A DNA stretch of 55,959 nucleotides from Beijerinckiaceae bacterium (GCA_019745195.1 JAIETL010000025.1:1-55959), one strand, 5' to 3'. Numbered from the stretch's first letter, positions 26,874 to 36,356 are shown. Translations and numbers: made by a program. The notes: generated from the letters alone by a model not told the origin.

Positions 26874-27842
26874 TCACTTTTCGAGCGCAGGCTGCCAGAG
26901 CGCCAGCGGCCCGTCAAGTCGCAAACCGACAGGCTGGTCGGCGGCGCGTGCGATGATGGTCGCCACGGTTTCGAGCCCGGCGGCGCGGGCCAGCGCCTCG
27001 CCGGCGCTCCACAGCCCGTAGGAGGAGGACTCGGATCGACGGCGCCAGTCGCGGACCTTCAGATCCTTGGCGACCCCCTTCTCACGCTCCAGCCAGGCGA
27101 TCGCCTCGGGCTCGCCGCCGATTTCGTCGATCAGCCTGAGCGTGACGGCCTGCCGGCCGGAATGAACCCGGCCATCGGAGACGGCCGCGAGTTCCGGATC
27201 GCCAAGCCTGCGGCGGTCGCGGACCATGCGCTTGAACCAGTCGTAATTGTCGTCGACGACACGCTGCAGCGCCGCGCGCGCCTCGGGCGAGGTCGGCTCG
27301 AAACCATTCGGCGCGGCCTTGAGCGGGCTCGACTTGATCTCCTCCAGCTTGACGCCGATCGTGTCCATCAGCCGCCCGACATTGGGGAACTGGAAGAGCA
27401 CGCCGATCGAGCCGACGAGCGAGGTCTGGCGCGCGACGATCCGGTCGGAACCCAGCGCCGCGATATAGCCGCCCGACGCCGCGAGCCCGTCGACGACCGC
27501 AACCATCGGCTTTTTGGCGGCGAGCCGGCGCAGCGCGTCATGCAGCGCCTCGGACCCCGTCGTCGTGCCGCCGGGGCTGTCGATCTTGACCAGAACGGCT
27601 GCGGCATTGCCATCCTCGACCGACTTGATCAGGTCGAGCGTGCGGCGATCCCCCGAGATGAAGCCCGAAATGGTGACGCGCGCGATATGCGACTGCGAGA
27701 GCGAGCCCGGCGTGCGCCCGCTCCAGGCGAGTCCGCCGACGACGGCTGCGCCAACGACGCCGGCGACGGCGAGCAGCCGCCACAGGCTCAGCTTGCGCCT
27801 CAGGCTGCGGCGGTCGGCGAGCAGATCGGCATCGGACGACAT
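26874..27842 (-). CDS. sppA: Signal peptide peptidase SppA (short form)
   Basis: SppA is a membrane-anchored S49 Ser-Lys protease that degrades cleaved signal peptides. The 322-residue protein has an N-terminal anchor ([21 protein letters not shown]), [20 protein letters not shown], the nucleophile region [19 protein letters not shown], and the catalytic-Lys region following [18 protein letters not shown]. It is the short single-unit form (about 320 residues, not the 67-kDa E. coli type). The start at [17 protein letters not shown] was chosen over an upstream low-quality extension. Confidence 0.92.
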   Translation of the reverse strand: MSSDADLLADRRSLRRKLSLWRLLAVAGVVGAAVVGGLAWSGRTPGSLSQSHIARVTISGFISGDRRTLDLIKSVEDGNAAAVLVKIDSPGGTTTGSEALHDALRRLAAKKPMVAVVDGLAASGGYIAALGSDRIVARQTSLVGSIGVLFQFPNVGRLMDTIGVKLEEIKSSPLKAAPNGFEPTSPEARAALQRVVDDNYDWFKRMVRDRRRLGDPELAAVSDGRVHSGRQAVTLRLIDEIGGEPEAIAWLEREKGVAKDLKVRDWRRRSESSSYGLWSAGEALARAAGLETVATIIARAADQPVGLRLDGPLALWQPALEK

Positions 27843-27927
27843 CGGCGTGAGGCTCCGTTTGAATGGACCCGTGATGTAGCCCCGCCCGCCCGAGGGGGCA
27901 AGGCGCGGCGGGGATGCCGCAGGCGGC

Positions 27928-29217
27928 TCAGGCCGCGAGCCCCGCCCGCTGACGGTCGAGCGCCAGAAGAGCGAGGCCGCTCGCGACCGAGCGGAAGGCG
28001 TCGCCGACATGGATGCGCTCCGCGCCGAAGCGGCGGTCGAACAGCGCCCTGACGGCGGGAACATGGGAGGTGCCGCCGGTCATGAACACGGCCTCGATCG
28101 CGCCCGACGCCAGCCCGGCCTGCGCCAGCGCGCTGTCGAGCGCGGTCTCGATTGCGCCGACGTCATCAGCGATCCAGCGCTCGAACTGCGCGCGCTTGAT
28201 CGGCGTCTGGATGGCGACGTCCATCTGCCGGAAATCGAGCACCGTCTCGTCCTGCGATGACAGCGCGATCTTGGCGGCCGAGACGGCGCGATAAAGCTCG
28301 TAGCCGAGATCGTATTCGATCACCGTCAGCAGGTCCTCCAACTTGCCGGGCTCGACCGCGTCGCGGATCAGCGCCCGCAGATCGGCCATGGTCTCGCGGC
28401 TCTTCATCAGCGAAAGCCGGTGCCATTGCGCGAAGGCCGCGTGATAATGCGCCGGGATCGGCAGCAGTTTTTCGAAGGAGCGGTAATCGGTGCCCTTGCC
28501 GAGCCGGGGCGAAATCGCATGCTCGATGATGCGGTAGTCGAAGGTGTCGCCGGCGACGCCGACGCCGGCATGCGACAGCGGCGTCGCGCTGAAGCGGCCG
28601 CCCGCGCCGGGCTCGAAGCGCATCACCGAGAAGTCGCTGGTGCCGCCGCCGAAATCGGCGACCAGCATGGTCTGCGGCCGCGTCAGGTCGCGGGCGTACC
28701 AATAGGCCGCGCCCAGAGGCTCATAGGCGAAATCGACGCCCGGCATGCCGGCCTTGGCGTAGGAGGCCGAGAGCCGGCCGAGCGCCAGTTCCTCGTCGGG
28801 CCGCTCGCCGGCGAAGACGACGGGGCGGCCGGAGACCAGCGGCAGCGTCGCGACATCGTCGAGGCCCTGCGCGAGATCGCGCAGGAAGACGCCGATCAGA
28901 TCCTCCAGCCGGAAGAGCTTGCCGAACAGCCGCGTCTCCTGAAAGGCCCGGCTGGAGAGATGCGTCTTCAGCGACTGCAGGAAGCGGTGTTCGGCACTCA
29001 TGCCCAGCGCCATGTCGAGCGCGTCGGGCCCGCTGACATGGGCGATATGGGTCTTGGGCGGCCGGCCCTCGCGCCAGAACATCAGCGCCGAGCGATAGGC
29101 GTCGACCGCGCCCTGCTTAGTGGCGAAGGAGCGCGTCGTCACCTTTCCATCGGCATCCGCGAGCGCGACGACGCTGTTGGTCGTGCCGAAGTCGATGCCG
29201 ATGGCGGCCGTGGTCAT
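27928..29217 (-). CDS. Hsp70-family protein (YegD-like)
   Basis: A 429-residue Hsp70-type protein comprising the ATPase domain without a normal substrate-binding domain, as in E. coli YegD. The phosphate-1 motif is AIGIDFGTTNSVVALAD, the phosphate-2 motif is MLVADFGGGTSDFSVMRFE, and the adenosine motif is AVFMTGGTSHVPAVRALFD. It lies upstream of sppA on the same strand, 85 bases apart. Its substrate and partners are unknown. Confidence 0.88.
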   Translation of the reverse strand: MTTAAIGIDFGTTNSVVALADADGKVTTRSFATKQGAVDAYRSALMFWREGRPPKTHIAHVSGPDALDMALGMSAEHRFLQSLKTHLSSRAFQETRLFGKLFRLEDLIGVFLRDLAQGLDDVATLPLVSGRPVVFAGERPDEELALGRLSASYAKAGMPGVDFAYEPLGAAYWYARDLTRPQTMLVADFGGGTSDFSVMRFEPGAGGRFSATPLSHAGVGVAGDTFDYRIIEHAISPRLGKGTDYRSFEKLLPIPAHYHAAFAQWHRLSLMKSRETMADLRALIRDAVEPGKLEDLLTVIEYDLGYELYRAVSAAKIALSSQDETVLDFRQMDVAIQTPIKRAQFERWIADDVGAIETALDSALAQAGLASGAIEAVFMTGGTSHVPAVRALFDRRFGAERIHVGDAFRSVASGLALLALDRQRAGLAA

Positions 29218-29424
29218 GACGGTCTCCCGATGGTCGGTCCTGCACCCGGATGGCAAAGCATTCCGGGCCGGCAAACGGACCCGGCGGCGCAGGACTTCAG
29301 AACTGTCGCAAAATCGGCCGCGGCCAGCCCTGAAGACCGGGCGCGCCGCGAAGCGGCCGGCAGCCATAAGGCAAGCCGAAGCGGCGGGCAATCCAGATCG
29401 CCAAGGCTCTCATACTGAACCACC

Positions 29425-29549
29425 GCCCTCATCCTGAGGAGCGCTTCCGAAGGAAGCGCGTCTCGAAGGATGCTCCAGAAGGCGCTTGCCTGAACGAACT
29501 GGAGCATCCTTCGAGACGCAGCCTGAAGGCTGCTCCTCAGGATGAGGGC
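29425..29549. repeat. Palindromic intergenic repeat, family F (copy 2)
   Basis: GCCCTCATCCTGAGGAGC on the left is mirrored by GCTCCTCAGGATGAGGGC on the right, with inner arms GCGTCTCGAAGGATGCTCCAG and CTGGAGCATCCTTCGAGACGC. It fills the centre of the 446-base gap between the Hsp70 gene and the ABC-F gene; I see no gene in the rest of that gap. Confidence 0.9.
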
Positions 29550-29663
29550 TTGAAACAAGAATGCGATTCCTTGGCCATGATCGCATCGTCGCCGCGCCGC
29601 ACTTCCGTCCGCGCGCGCCATGGCTTATGTGCGCTGCAACATTGCAAGGGTAGCCGCAAAACC

Positions 29664-31286
29664 ATGATCCGCCTCGACAGCATCGGCAAACAGAACGGCC
29701 AGCAGATCGTCTTCATCGAGGCCTCGGCCGCGCTGCAGAAGGGCGAGAAGGTCGGGCTGGTCGGCCCCAACGGCGCGGGCAAGACCACCCTGTTCCGGAT
29801 GATCACCGGCGAGGAGCAGCCCGACGAAGGCCAGGTCCAGGTCGATCGCGGCGTCACCATCGGCTATTTCAGCCAGGATGTCGGCGACATGGCCGGCGTC
29901 AGCGCGGTCTCGGCCGTGATGGACGGGGCGGGCCCGGTCAGCAGCGTCGCAGCCGAGTTGCGAGAGCTGGAGGCCGCGATGGGCGATCCAGACCGCGCCG
30001 GCGAGATGGACGAGATCATCGCGCGTTATGGCGAGGTTCAAGCGCGTTTCGAGGAGCTCGACGGCTATGCGCTGGACGGCCGCGCGCGCGAGGTGCTCGA
30101 CGGGCTGGGTTTCAGCCAGGAGATGATGGAGGGCGATGTCGGCAAGCTCTCGGGCGGCTGGAAGATGCGCGTCGCGCTCGCCCGCATCCTGCTGATGCGG
30201 CCCGACGCCATGCTGCTCGACGAACCCTCGAACCATCTCGATCTGGAGAGCCTGATCTGGCTGGAGCATTTCCTCAAAGGCTATGAGGGCGTGCTGCTGA
30301 TGACCTCGCATGATCGCGAGTTCATGAACCGCATCGTCACCAAGATCGTCGAGATCGACGGCGGGGCGCTGACCTCCTATTCGGGCGATTACGAGTTCTA
30401 CCAGCAGCAGCGGGCGCTGGCGGAAAAGCAGCAGCAGGCCCAGTTCGAGCGCCAGCAGGCGATGCTGGCCAAGGAGATCGCCTTCATCGAGCGCTTCAAG
30501 GCGCGCGCCTCGCATGCGGCCCAAGTCCAGAGCCGGGTCAAGAAGCTCGACAAGATCGACCGGGTCGAGCCGCCCAAGCGCCGCCAGACCGTTTCGTTCG
30601 AGTTCCAGCCCGCCCCGCGTTCGGGCGAGGACGTGGTCACGCTGAAGGGCGTCCACAAGCGCTATGGCAGCCGCTCGATCTATGAAGGGCTCGACTTCCA
30701 GGTCCGCCGCAGGGAGCGCTGGTGCGTGATGGGCGTCAACGGCGCAGGCAAATCGACGCTGCTCAAGCTGGTGACCGGCGCGACGACCGCCGACGAAGGC
30801 TCGGTCGCGCTGGGGGGCTCGATCAAGATGGGCTATTTCGCCCAGCACGCCATGGAGGTGCTGGAAGGCGACCGAACCGTATTCCAGTCGCTGGAGGACC
30901 GTTTTCCGCAGGCCGGACAGGGCTCGCTGCGGGCGCTCGCCGGCTGTTTCGGCTTCTCGGGCGACGATGTCGAGAAGCGCTGCCGGGTTCTGTCGGGCGG
31001 CGAGAAGGCGCGGCTCGTGATGGCGACCATGCTCTACGACCCGCCCAATTTCCTCGTGCTGGACGAGCCGACGAACCATCTCGACATCGCCACCAAGGAG
31101 ATGCTGATCGACGCGCTGGCAAAGTATGAGGGCACGATGCTGTTCGTCAGCCATGATCGCCATTTCCTGGCGGCGCTGTCGAACCGGCTGCTGGAACTGA
31201 CGCCGGACGGCGTCCATGCCTATGGAGGCGGCTATACGGAGTATGTCGCGCGCACCGGGCAGGAAGCTCCGGGCCTTCGCGGCTAA
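29664..31286 (+). CDS. ABC-F family ATPase
   Basis: A 540-residue soluble ABC-F protein with two ATPase domains joined by a basic linker. These proteins bind the ribosomal E-site and adjust elongation. Domain 1 has GPNGAGKTT, LSGGWKMRVALARIL and MLLDEPSNHLDLE; domain 2 has GVNGAGKST, LSGGEKARLVMATML and LVLDEPTNHLDI. The interdomain linker contains FERQQAMLAKEIAFIERFKA. There are no transmembrane segments and no Uup-type C-terminal coiled coil, so YbiT/EttA-like is the nearest description. The start is at MIRLDSIGKQNGQQ. It overlaps the convergent arsJ by three bases. Confidence 0.92.
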   Translation: MIRLDSIGKQNGQQIVFIEASAALQKGEKVGLVGPNGAGKTTLFRMITGEEQPDEGQVQVDRGVTIGYFSQDVGDMAGVSAVSAVMDGAGPVSSVAAELRELEAAMGDPDRAGEMDEIIARYGEVQARFEELDGYALDGRAREVLDGLGFSQEMMEGDVGKLSGGWKMRVALARILLMRPDAMLLDEPSNHLDLESLIWLEHFLKGYEGVLLMTSHDREFMNRIVTKIVEIDGGALTSYSGDYEFYQQQRALAEKQQQAQFERQQAMLAKEIAFIERFKARASHAAQVQSRVKKLDKIDRVEPPKRRQTVSFEFQPAPRSGEDVVTLKGVHKRYGSRSIYEGLDFQVRRRERWCVMGVNGAGKSTLLKLVTGATTADEGSVALGGSIKMGYFAQHAMEVLEGDRTVFQSLEDRFPQAGQGSLRALAGCFGFSGDDVEKRCRVLSGGEKARLVMATMLYDPPNFLVLDEPTNHLDIATKEMLIDALAKYEGTMLFVSHDRHFLAALSNRLLELTPDGVHAYGGGYTEYVARTGQEAPGLRG

Positions 31287-32524
31287 CCGCCCCGGCCGGA
31301 GGCGACCGGGCCCGGCAGCGCCAGCGTCGCGATGAAGCACGCCGCCAGCATCAGGCCGGAGCCGACAAGGCACGCCTGCAACCCGCCCCACTGGTAGAGC
31401 AGGCCCGATAGCAGCGTACCGCCGAAACGGCCGAGCGCGTTGGCGGCGTAGTAGAAGCCGACATCCTCCGCTGATTTCTCCGAGCCGGCAAAGGCCAGGA
31501 TCAGATAGGAATGCAGCGAGGAGTTCACGGCGAAGGCGAAGCCGAACAGGCTCAGACCCGCGACGAGCACGAGATCGGGGCGCAGTCCGGAGCCGCCGGC
31601 GAGCAGGGCCGCAATGGCGAAGGGAATGAGCGCCAGACCGAGCGCCCAGAGCCGCGCCGCCGGAACCTCGCGCGACAACCCGTCCGGGCTGCGGCTGACG
31701 AAGGCGGGCGCGGCCGCCTGGACAAGGCCGTAGCCGATCGTCCAGAGCGCCAGAAACGTGCCGACCATGGTGAAGGTCCAGCCCGAGGCGTAGAGGAAGA
31801 CGGGCACGCCGACGACGAACCAGACGTCGCGCGCGCCGAACAACGCGACGCGGGCGATGGCCAGCAGGTTGACGCCCCGGTTCTTGGCGAAGAGTTCGCG
31901 GGCGGATCTGCTGGCCTTGGCCTTGCCCATCATCGCCGGCAACGACGTGACGACGCCGAGCAGGATCAGCGCGAGCATCGCGGCCATCGCCCAGAGCGCG
32001 CCCCTGAATCCGAGCGCCTCCAGCAAAAGGCCGCCGAGGAAGAAGCCGACGCCCTTCATCGCGTTCTTCGAGCCGGTGAACCAGGCGACCCAGCGGAACA
32101 GCCGGCCCTCCGCATCCCCGGCGCGGGCGGCGGCCTCGGCCACCTTGATCGCCGATTTAGAGGCCGTCTTGGTCAGGTCCTTCGCGACGCCGCAGATGCC
32201 TTGCGCCAGCACGACCCACGCGACTGACGTCGCGGCGGTCCAGTCCGGCGACAGGGCAGACAGCAGCAGGAAGCCGAGGATCTGCGTTGTCAGGCCGACG
32301 GTCAGCATCCGCGTGATGCCGTAGCGGGCCGCGAGCCAGCCCCCGATCAGGTTGGCGGCGATGCCCGCCGCCTCGTAGAGCAGGAACAGGAAGGCCAGCG
32401 TGAAGGGCGAATAGCCGAGCCGGAAGAAATGCAGCAGCACCAGCATGCGCAGCGCGCCGTCGGTCAGGGTGAAACCCCAATAGGCGGCCGTGACGATGGC
32501 GTAGTTGCGCGCTCCCGACGTCAC
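31283..32524 (-). CDS. arsJ: Organoarsenical efflux MFS transporter ArsJ
   Basis: ArsJ exports 1-arseno-3-phosphoglycerate made by its partner GAPDH; the product breaks down to arsenate outside, giving arsenate resistance. The 413-residue protein has about eleven to twelve helices and the ArsJ-like segments NYAIVTAAYWGFTLTDGALRM, GICGVAKDLTKTASKSAIK and FRWVAWFTGSKNAMKGVGFF. It starts with GTG two bases after the GAPDH stop, forming a two-gene operon that is the recognised arsJ-gapdh pair. The family call rests on both sequence and neighbour. It shares the divergent promoter at 33571-33699. Confidence 0.92.
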   Translation of the reverse strand: MTSGARNYAIVTAAYWGFTLTDGALRMLVLLHFFRLGYSPFTLAFLFLLYEAAGIAANLIGGWLAARYGITRMLTVGLTTQILGFLLLSALSPDWTAATSVAWVVLAQGICGVAKDLTKTASKSAIKVAEAAARAGDAEGRLFRWVAWFTGSKNAMKGVGFFLGGLLLEALGFRGALWAMAAMLALILLGVVTSLPAMMGKAKASRSARELFAKNRGVNLLAIARVALFGARDVWFVVGVPVFLYASGWTFTMVGTFLALWTIGYGLVQAAAPAFVSRSPDGLSREVPAARLWALGLALIPFAIAALLAGGSGLRPDLVLVAGLSLFGFAFAVNSSLHSYLILAFAGSEKSAEDVGFYYAANALGRFGGTLLSGLLYQWGGLQACLVGSGLMLAACFIATLALPGPVASGRGG

Positions 32525-32526
32525 GC

Positions 32527-33570
32527 TCAGATGCCCACGCTGTCGAGATGGCAGGCGAGGTCGATCATGCGGCAGGCATAGCCCATCTCGTTGTCGTACC
32601 AGGCGTAGACCTTGAGCAGCGTGCCGTCCGTGACCAGCGTCGAGAGGCCATCGACGATGGCGGAGCGCGTGTCGCCCTGGTAGTCGATCGAGACCAGAGG
32701 GCGCGGCTCGTAGCCGAGGATGCCCGCGAGCGGGCCGCTCGCCGCCGCCTCGAACAGCGCATTGACCTCGGCTGCCGTCGTTGCGCGCTCGAGCTCGAAG
32801 ACGCAGTCGGTGAGCGAGGCGTTGAGGACGGGTGCGCGCACGGCGTGCCCGTCGAGCTTGCCCTTCAGCTCGGGATAGATCAGCGCGATGGCGGTAGCGC
32901 TGCCGGTCGTCGTCGGCTGCAGCGAGAGCATCGCCGAGCGGGCGCGACGCAGGTCCTTGTGCGGCGCATCGACCACGACATTTGTGTTGGTCGGATCATG
33001 GATCGTGGTGATCTGGCCGTGGCGGATGCGCAAATTCTCGTGGACGACCTTCACCACCGGGGCGAGGCAGTTGGTGGTGCAGGAGGCGGCAGTGACGACC
33101 GGATGCTTTGCCGGCTCGTAGAGATGCTCGTTGACGCCGATGACGACGTTGAGCACGGACGCGTCCTTGACCGGTGCAGCCACGATGACGCGCTTGGCGC
33201 CCCGCTTCAGATGGCCCTCGATCGTCGCGGGGGCGATGAACCTGCCAGTGCATTCCAGCACGAGATCGACGCCGAGGTCGCCCCAGGGGATGTCGCCGGG
33301 CTCGGGCTTCGCCGAGAAGCCCATCCGCCGCTCGCCGATGCGGATCCCCTCGTCGCCGTCGTGCCCGATATCGGCGCGCCAGCGGCCCTGCATGCTGTCG
33401 AATGTGAGCAGATGCGCGGTCGCCGCCGCCCCGCCCCTGATCTCGTTGAGATGGACGACGTCGAGCCGGTTCCCGGCGCGCGGGTCGTCGCCTGGCCGAT
33501 GCGCCGCGCCCAGCGCCGCCCGTAGCGCCAGCCGCCCGATCCGCCCCATGCCGTTGATGCCGACCCGCAT
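32527..33570 (-). CDS. ArsJ-associated glyceraldehyde-3-phosphate dehydrogenase
   Basis: A 347-residue GAPDH that, in arsJ operons, uses arsenate in place of phosphate to make 1-arseno-3-phosphoglycerate. The NAD site is [18 protein letters not shown], the catalytic Cys is in [20 protein letters not shown], and the second half has [15 protein letters not shown]. The insertion-rich segment [22 protein letters not shown] differs from glycolytic GAPDHs. It is the first gene of the operon with arsJ and faces the ArsC-like gene across a promoter with two inverted repeats. Confidence 0.93.
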   Translation of the reverse strand: MRVGINGMGRIGRLALRAALGAAHRPGDDPRAGNRLDVVHLNEIRGGAAATAHLLTFDSMQGRWRADIGHDGDEGIRIGERRMGFSAKPEPGDIPWGDLGVDLVLECTGRFIAPATIEGHLKRGAKRVIVAAPVKDASVLNVVIGVNEHLYEPAKHPVVTAASCTTNCLAPVVKVVHENLRIRHGQITTIHDPTNTNVVVDAPHKDLRRARSAMLSLQPTTTGSATAIALIYPELKGKLDGHAVRAPVLNASLTDCVFELERATTAAEVNALFEAAASGPLAGILGYEPRPLVSIDYQGDTRSAIVDGLSTLVTDGTLLKVYAWYDNEMGYACRMIDLACHLDSVGI

Positions 33571-33629
33571 GCTCTGCTCCGTTGTTGACCTTGCGGGTCC
33601 TCATGAGGTCACTCGGCCATCGAGTCAAT

Positions 33630-33649
33630 ATGTCGGTTGACATCGACAT
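33630..33649. promoter_or_regulatory. Putative ArsR operator 1 (ATGTCG-N8-CGACAT)
   Basis: A perfect 6-base inverted repeat, ATGTCG then eight bases then CGACAT, 60 bases upstream of the GAPDH start. An identical arrangement occurs at 33667-33686, with centres 37 bases apart. Its position in the divergent ars promoter fits a dimeric ArsR repressor. Binding is inferred. Confidence 0.65.
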
Positions 33650-33666
33650 TAAATCGGATCAGCCTC

Positions 33667-33686
33667 ATGTCGATGAATAACGACAT
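33667..33686. promoter_or_regulatory. Putative ArsR operator 2 (ATGTCG-N8-CGACAT)
   Basis: The second perfect copy of the inverted repeat. It lies 14 bases before the chosen start of the ArsC-like gene. It covers two upstream in-frame ATG codons, which argues against those being the true start. Confidence 0.65.
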
Positions 33687-33699
33687 ATCGAGGAACGTC

Positions 33700-34230
33700 A
33701 TGGTCGCGCCGCTCAAGGTTCTGTTCATCTGCAAAGGCAATCACTCGCGATCGCTCATGGCGCAGGCGATCCTGGCCAAGCTCGCGCCGAGCAAGTTTCA
33801 GGGCTTCAGCGCCGGGAGCCAGCCTCAAGTCGCGATCAATCCCTTCACCGAACGACTGCTCGCCTCGCTGAAGCACGACCTCTCGGAGCTGAAGCCGAAG
33901 AGCTGGCTCGACTTCGCCAAGCCGGGAGCGCCGGAGATGGATTTCATCTTCACCCTGTCCGAGACCGCCGCCAACGAGGCGCCGCCGGCCTGGCCCGGCG
34001 CGCCCGTCACCGCCTTGTGGACGCTGCCTGACCCCGCCGCCTTCGTCGGCGACGAGGTGCAGAAGGCGCTTGCCTTCGCCGACGCCTACCGCATGCTGCA
34101 CAACCGCATCTCGGTCTTTTCGAGCCTGCCGCTGGCCACGCTGCAGGGCATGGCGCTGAAGCAGCATCTCGATACGATCGGGAAGGACCAGACCCGCAGC
34201 GACATCGCCCCGCAGGACCACGCCGCGTGA
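33700..34230 (+). CDS. ArsC-like low-molecular-weight phosphatase-fold protein lacking resolving cysteines
   Basis: A 176-residue protein of the LMW phosphatase/thioredoxin-type arsenate reductase fold. The P-loop CKGNHSRS (C11-S18) keeps the nucleophilic Cys and Arg. However, the segment FTLSETAANEAPPAWPG has Ser87 and Pro95 where the neighbouring fusion has its two redox cysteines, and C11 is the only cysteine in the protein. A thioredoxin disulfide relay is therefore not possible. It may be a monothiol reductase, a phosphatase, or an arsenate-binding helper. AGGA lies 5 bases before the ATG at 33700. It overlaps the ArsR-ArsC gene by 4 bases (GTGA). Confidence 0.82.
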   Translation: MVAPLKVLFICKGNHSRSLMAQAILAKLAPSKFQGFSAGSQPQVAINPFTERLLASLKHDLSELKPKSWLDFAKPGAPEMDFIFTLSETAANEAPPAWPGAPVTALWTLPDPAAFVGDEVQKALAFADAYRMLHNRISVFSSLPLATLQGMALKQHLDTIGKDQTRSDIAPQDHAA

Positions 34231-35108
34231 CGCAAAGCCTCGATTCGCCGGACGCCGTCGCGCTGCTGGCCGCGCTCGCGCAGCCGACGCGGCTGGACAT
34301 CTTCCGGCTGCTGATGCGCTACCGGCCGCATGGGCTCGCGGCCGGCGATATCGGCCGCCTGCTGGCGGTGGCGCACAACACGCTCTCGACGCATCTGTCG
34401 GCGCTGGAGCAGGTCGGGCTGCTGGCCTCGCGGCGCGAAGGCCGGCACATCATCTTCGCGGCGCAGGCCGGCCGGGCCGACGCGCTGCTCGCCTTCCTCG
34501 GCGAGGCCTGCTGCAGCGAGCGGCCTGCGGCCTGCGGCGCAAGCGAGGCCATCCTGCCGGCGCGGCGAGAGCCGGTGGTCGGGGCGGACCCCTTGCGCGT
34601 TCTCGTGGTCTGCACGGGCAATTCCGCGCGCTCGATCATGGCGGAGGCCGTACTCAACCGCGAGGGCCTCGGCCGCATCCAGGCCTTTTCCGCCGGCTCG
34701 CGCCCGCAGGAGGCGCCCCATCCGCTGGCGCTCGGCCTGCTCGGCGACCTCGGCTACGACGTCTCGGGCATGCGCTCCAAATCCTGGGACGAGTTCCTCG
34801 GGCCGGCCGCGCCGCCGCTGGATCTCGTGGTCACGGTCTGCGACGACGCCACTGAAGCCGCCTGCCCGGCTTTTCCGGGCGTGCCGCTGCGGGTGCATTG
34901 GGGGCTCGACGACCCTGCGGCGGCGGCGGGCCCGCAGGCGGCGCGGCGCGCGGCCTTCCTGAAGAGCTATCGCGACCTCACCGCCCGCGTCAGCGCCTTC
35001 GTCAACCTGCCCTTCGAGGAGATGTCGCTTGGCGAACTCGCGCCGGTTCTCAAGGCGATCGGCCGCATGGAGGGCGCGACGGAGAAGTCGCTTGAGCAGG
35101 CGGCCTGA
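34227..35108 (+). CDS. ArsR-ArsC fusion: arsenic-responsive repressor plus arsenate reductase
   Basis: A 293-residue two-domain protein. Residues 1-95 are an ArsR winged helix (PTRLDIFRLLMRYRPHGLAAGD, AHNTLSTHLSALEQVGLLASRREGR). The As(III) site is probably C95, C96 and C103 (EACCSERPAACG), in the linker. Residues 120-293 are a thioredoxin-type ArsC with P-loop CTGNSARS (C129) and the redox pair C205/C213 (VCDDATEAACPAFPG). It begins with GTG overlapping the ArsC-like stop. It would reduce arsenate to arsenite and probably represses the divergent ars promoter. It converges on the ArsK-like gene. Confidence 0.9.
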   Translation: MTQSLDSPDAVALLAALAQPTRLDIFRLLMRYRPHGLAAGDIGRLLAVAHNTLSTHLSALEQVGLLASRREGRHIIFAAQAGRADALLAFLGEACCSERPAACGASEAILPARREPVVGADPLRVLVVCTGNSARSIMAEAVLNREGLGRIQAFSAGSRPQEAPHPLALGLLGDLGYDVSGMRSKSWDEFLGPAAPPLDLVVTVCDDATEAACPAFPGVPLRVHWGLDDPAAAAGPQAARRAAFLKSYRDLTARVSAFVNLPFEEMSLGELAPVLKAIGRMEGATEKSLEQAA

Positions 35109-35117
35109 CGGCGTCGA

Positions 35118-36356
35118 TCATTTCGTGATCGGCGGCTGCGGCGCAACCGGGTATCGCGAAAGCACAAAGAGCGCGACCGCCGCCGCGCCGGACAGGACGA
35201 TGAGAAGCACGGTGCTCGGCGTGAGCCCCGCGCGCTCGACCATGACCGCGAAGGCGAGCGGCGCGGCCGCCCTGATCACGAGGCCCGGCGCCGAGAGCTT
35301 GCCGAGCATCGCGCCGTAGCCGGCAGGCCCGAACAGCCTCAGCGGCACGGTGCCGCGCACGATCGAGCTGAGCCCCATGCTGACGCCATAGGCGATGGCG
35401 AAGAGGCCGGCCAGCGTCGCCGTCATGCCGCCGACGAGCAGCAGCGCAAAGCCCAGCGGCATCAACGCGGCCGAGACCCAGGCCGTGGTCACCGGCTCGA
35501 GGCTCGTGCCGAACAGCATTTCGACCAGCCTTCCGGCGACCTGCGAGGGGCCGACCATCGCCCCGATACCGACCGCAAGCGCCGCGCTCAGCCCCAGACC
35601 CTGCAGCATCGTCAGCATATGCACCGACATCGCCGAGACGACGAAGCCCTGCAGCGAGAAGGCCAGCGCCAGCAGCAGGAAGGCGCGCCGGCGGGCGGAG
35701 CCGGCGAGATACCCGTCCTCTGCGATGCCGTCCCCCGGCGTCGCCTTCGGCGCGACGCGGCCGGCGGCGCGCGGCAGCAGCCATGCATGCAGGGGCAGAC
35801 AGATGACGAGATAGCCCAGGGCGTAGATCTGGTAGATCGCCCGCCAGTCGTAAGCGGCGAGCAGCGCCGTCGTCAGCGGCCAGAACAGGGTCGAGGCAAA
35901 GCCGCCGATCAGGGTCAGCTTGCTGATGGCGCGGCGCGCGCCCGGTCCATGCGCCTGCGTCAGCGCGGTGAAGGCGGCATCGTAAAGCACCAGCGTCGAG
36001 ACGATCTCGAGCGCGATCATGGCGGCATAGAAGCTCACCGGCTCGCGCGCCTGTGACAGCGCAAACAGCGACGCCGCCGCAAGGACGGAGCCGAGGCTCA
36101 TCATCGCGCGCGTGCCGTGGCGGTCGATCAGCCCGCCGGCGAAGGGCGCGGCGAGACCGCCGGCCAGCAGGCCGACCGCGAAAGCGCCATAGGTCCATTC
36201 GGGCGCCCAGCCGAAGCTCCTGGTCATCTCCGGCGCGAGCACGGCGAAGGCGTAATAGAGCGCGCCATAGCCGGCGACCTGGGTGACGCCGAGCGCGACG
36301 ATGAGAGCCAGGCCGCCGGGCGGGACGGCCTTGGGAAGCGGAGGCGAGGTCGTCAT
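35118..36356 (-). CDS. MFS transporter, probably ArsK-like arsenite efflux
   Basis: A 412-residue major-facilitator protein with about twelve helices. It begins MTTSPPLPKAVPPGG and has the loop 2-3 motif GGLIDRHGTRAMMSLGSV. Other segments are VTQVAGYGALYYAFAVLAPEM, WAPEWTYGAFAVGLLAGGLAAPFAG and GPSQVAGRLVEMLFG. It resembles the ArsK group of trivalent-arsenic exporters in alphaproteobacterial ars loci, which I infer largely from context. Its ATG overlaps the flavoprotein stop by one base (TGATG). It is the third gene of an arsR-flavoprotein-MFS operon. Substrate is unproven. Confidence 0.72.
   Translation of the reverse strand: MTTSPPLPKAVPPGGLALIVALGVTQVAGYGALYYAFAVLAPEMTRSFGWAPEWTYGAFAVGLLAGGLAAPFAGGLIDRHGTRAMMSLGSVLAAASLFALSQAREPVSFYAAMIALEIVSTLVLYDAAFTALTQAHGPGARRAISKLTLIGGFASTLFWPLTTALLAAYDWRAIYQIYALGYLVICLPLHAWLLPRAAGRVAPKATPGDGIAEDGYLAGSARRRAFLLLALAFSLQGFVVSAMSVHMLTMLQGLGLSAALAVGIGAMVGPSQVAGRLVEMLFGTSLEPVTTAWVSAALMPLGFALLLVGGMTATLAGLFAIAYGVSMGLSSIVRGTVPLRLFGPAGYGAMLGKLSAPGLVIRAAAPLAFAVMVERAGLTPSTVLLIVLSGAAAVALFVLSRYPVAPQPPITK

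Noticed and set aside
33637..33699. Earlier starts of the ArsC-like protein at 33667 or 33673
   Set aside because: They fall inside the second inverted-repeat operator, and the ATG at 33700 has a well-spaced AGGA.
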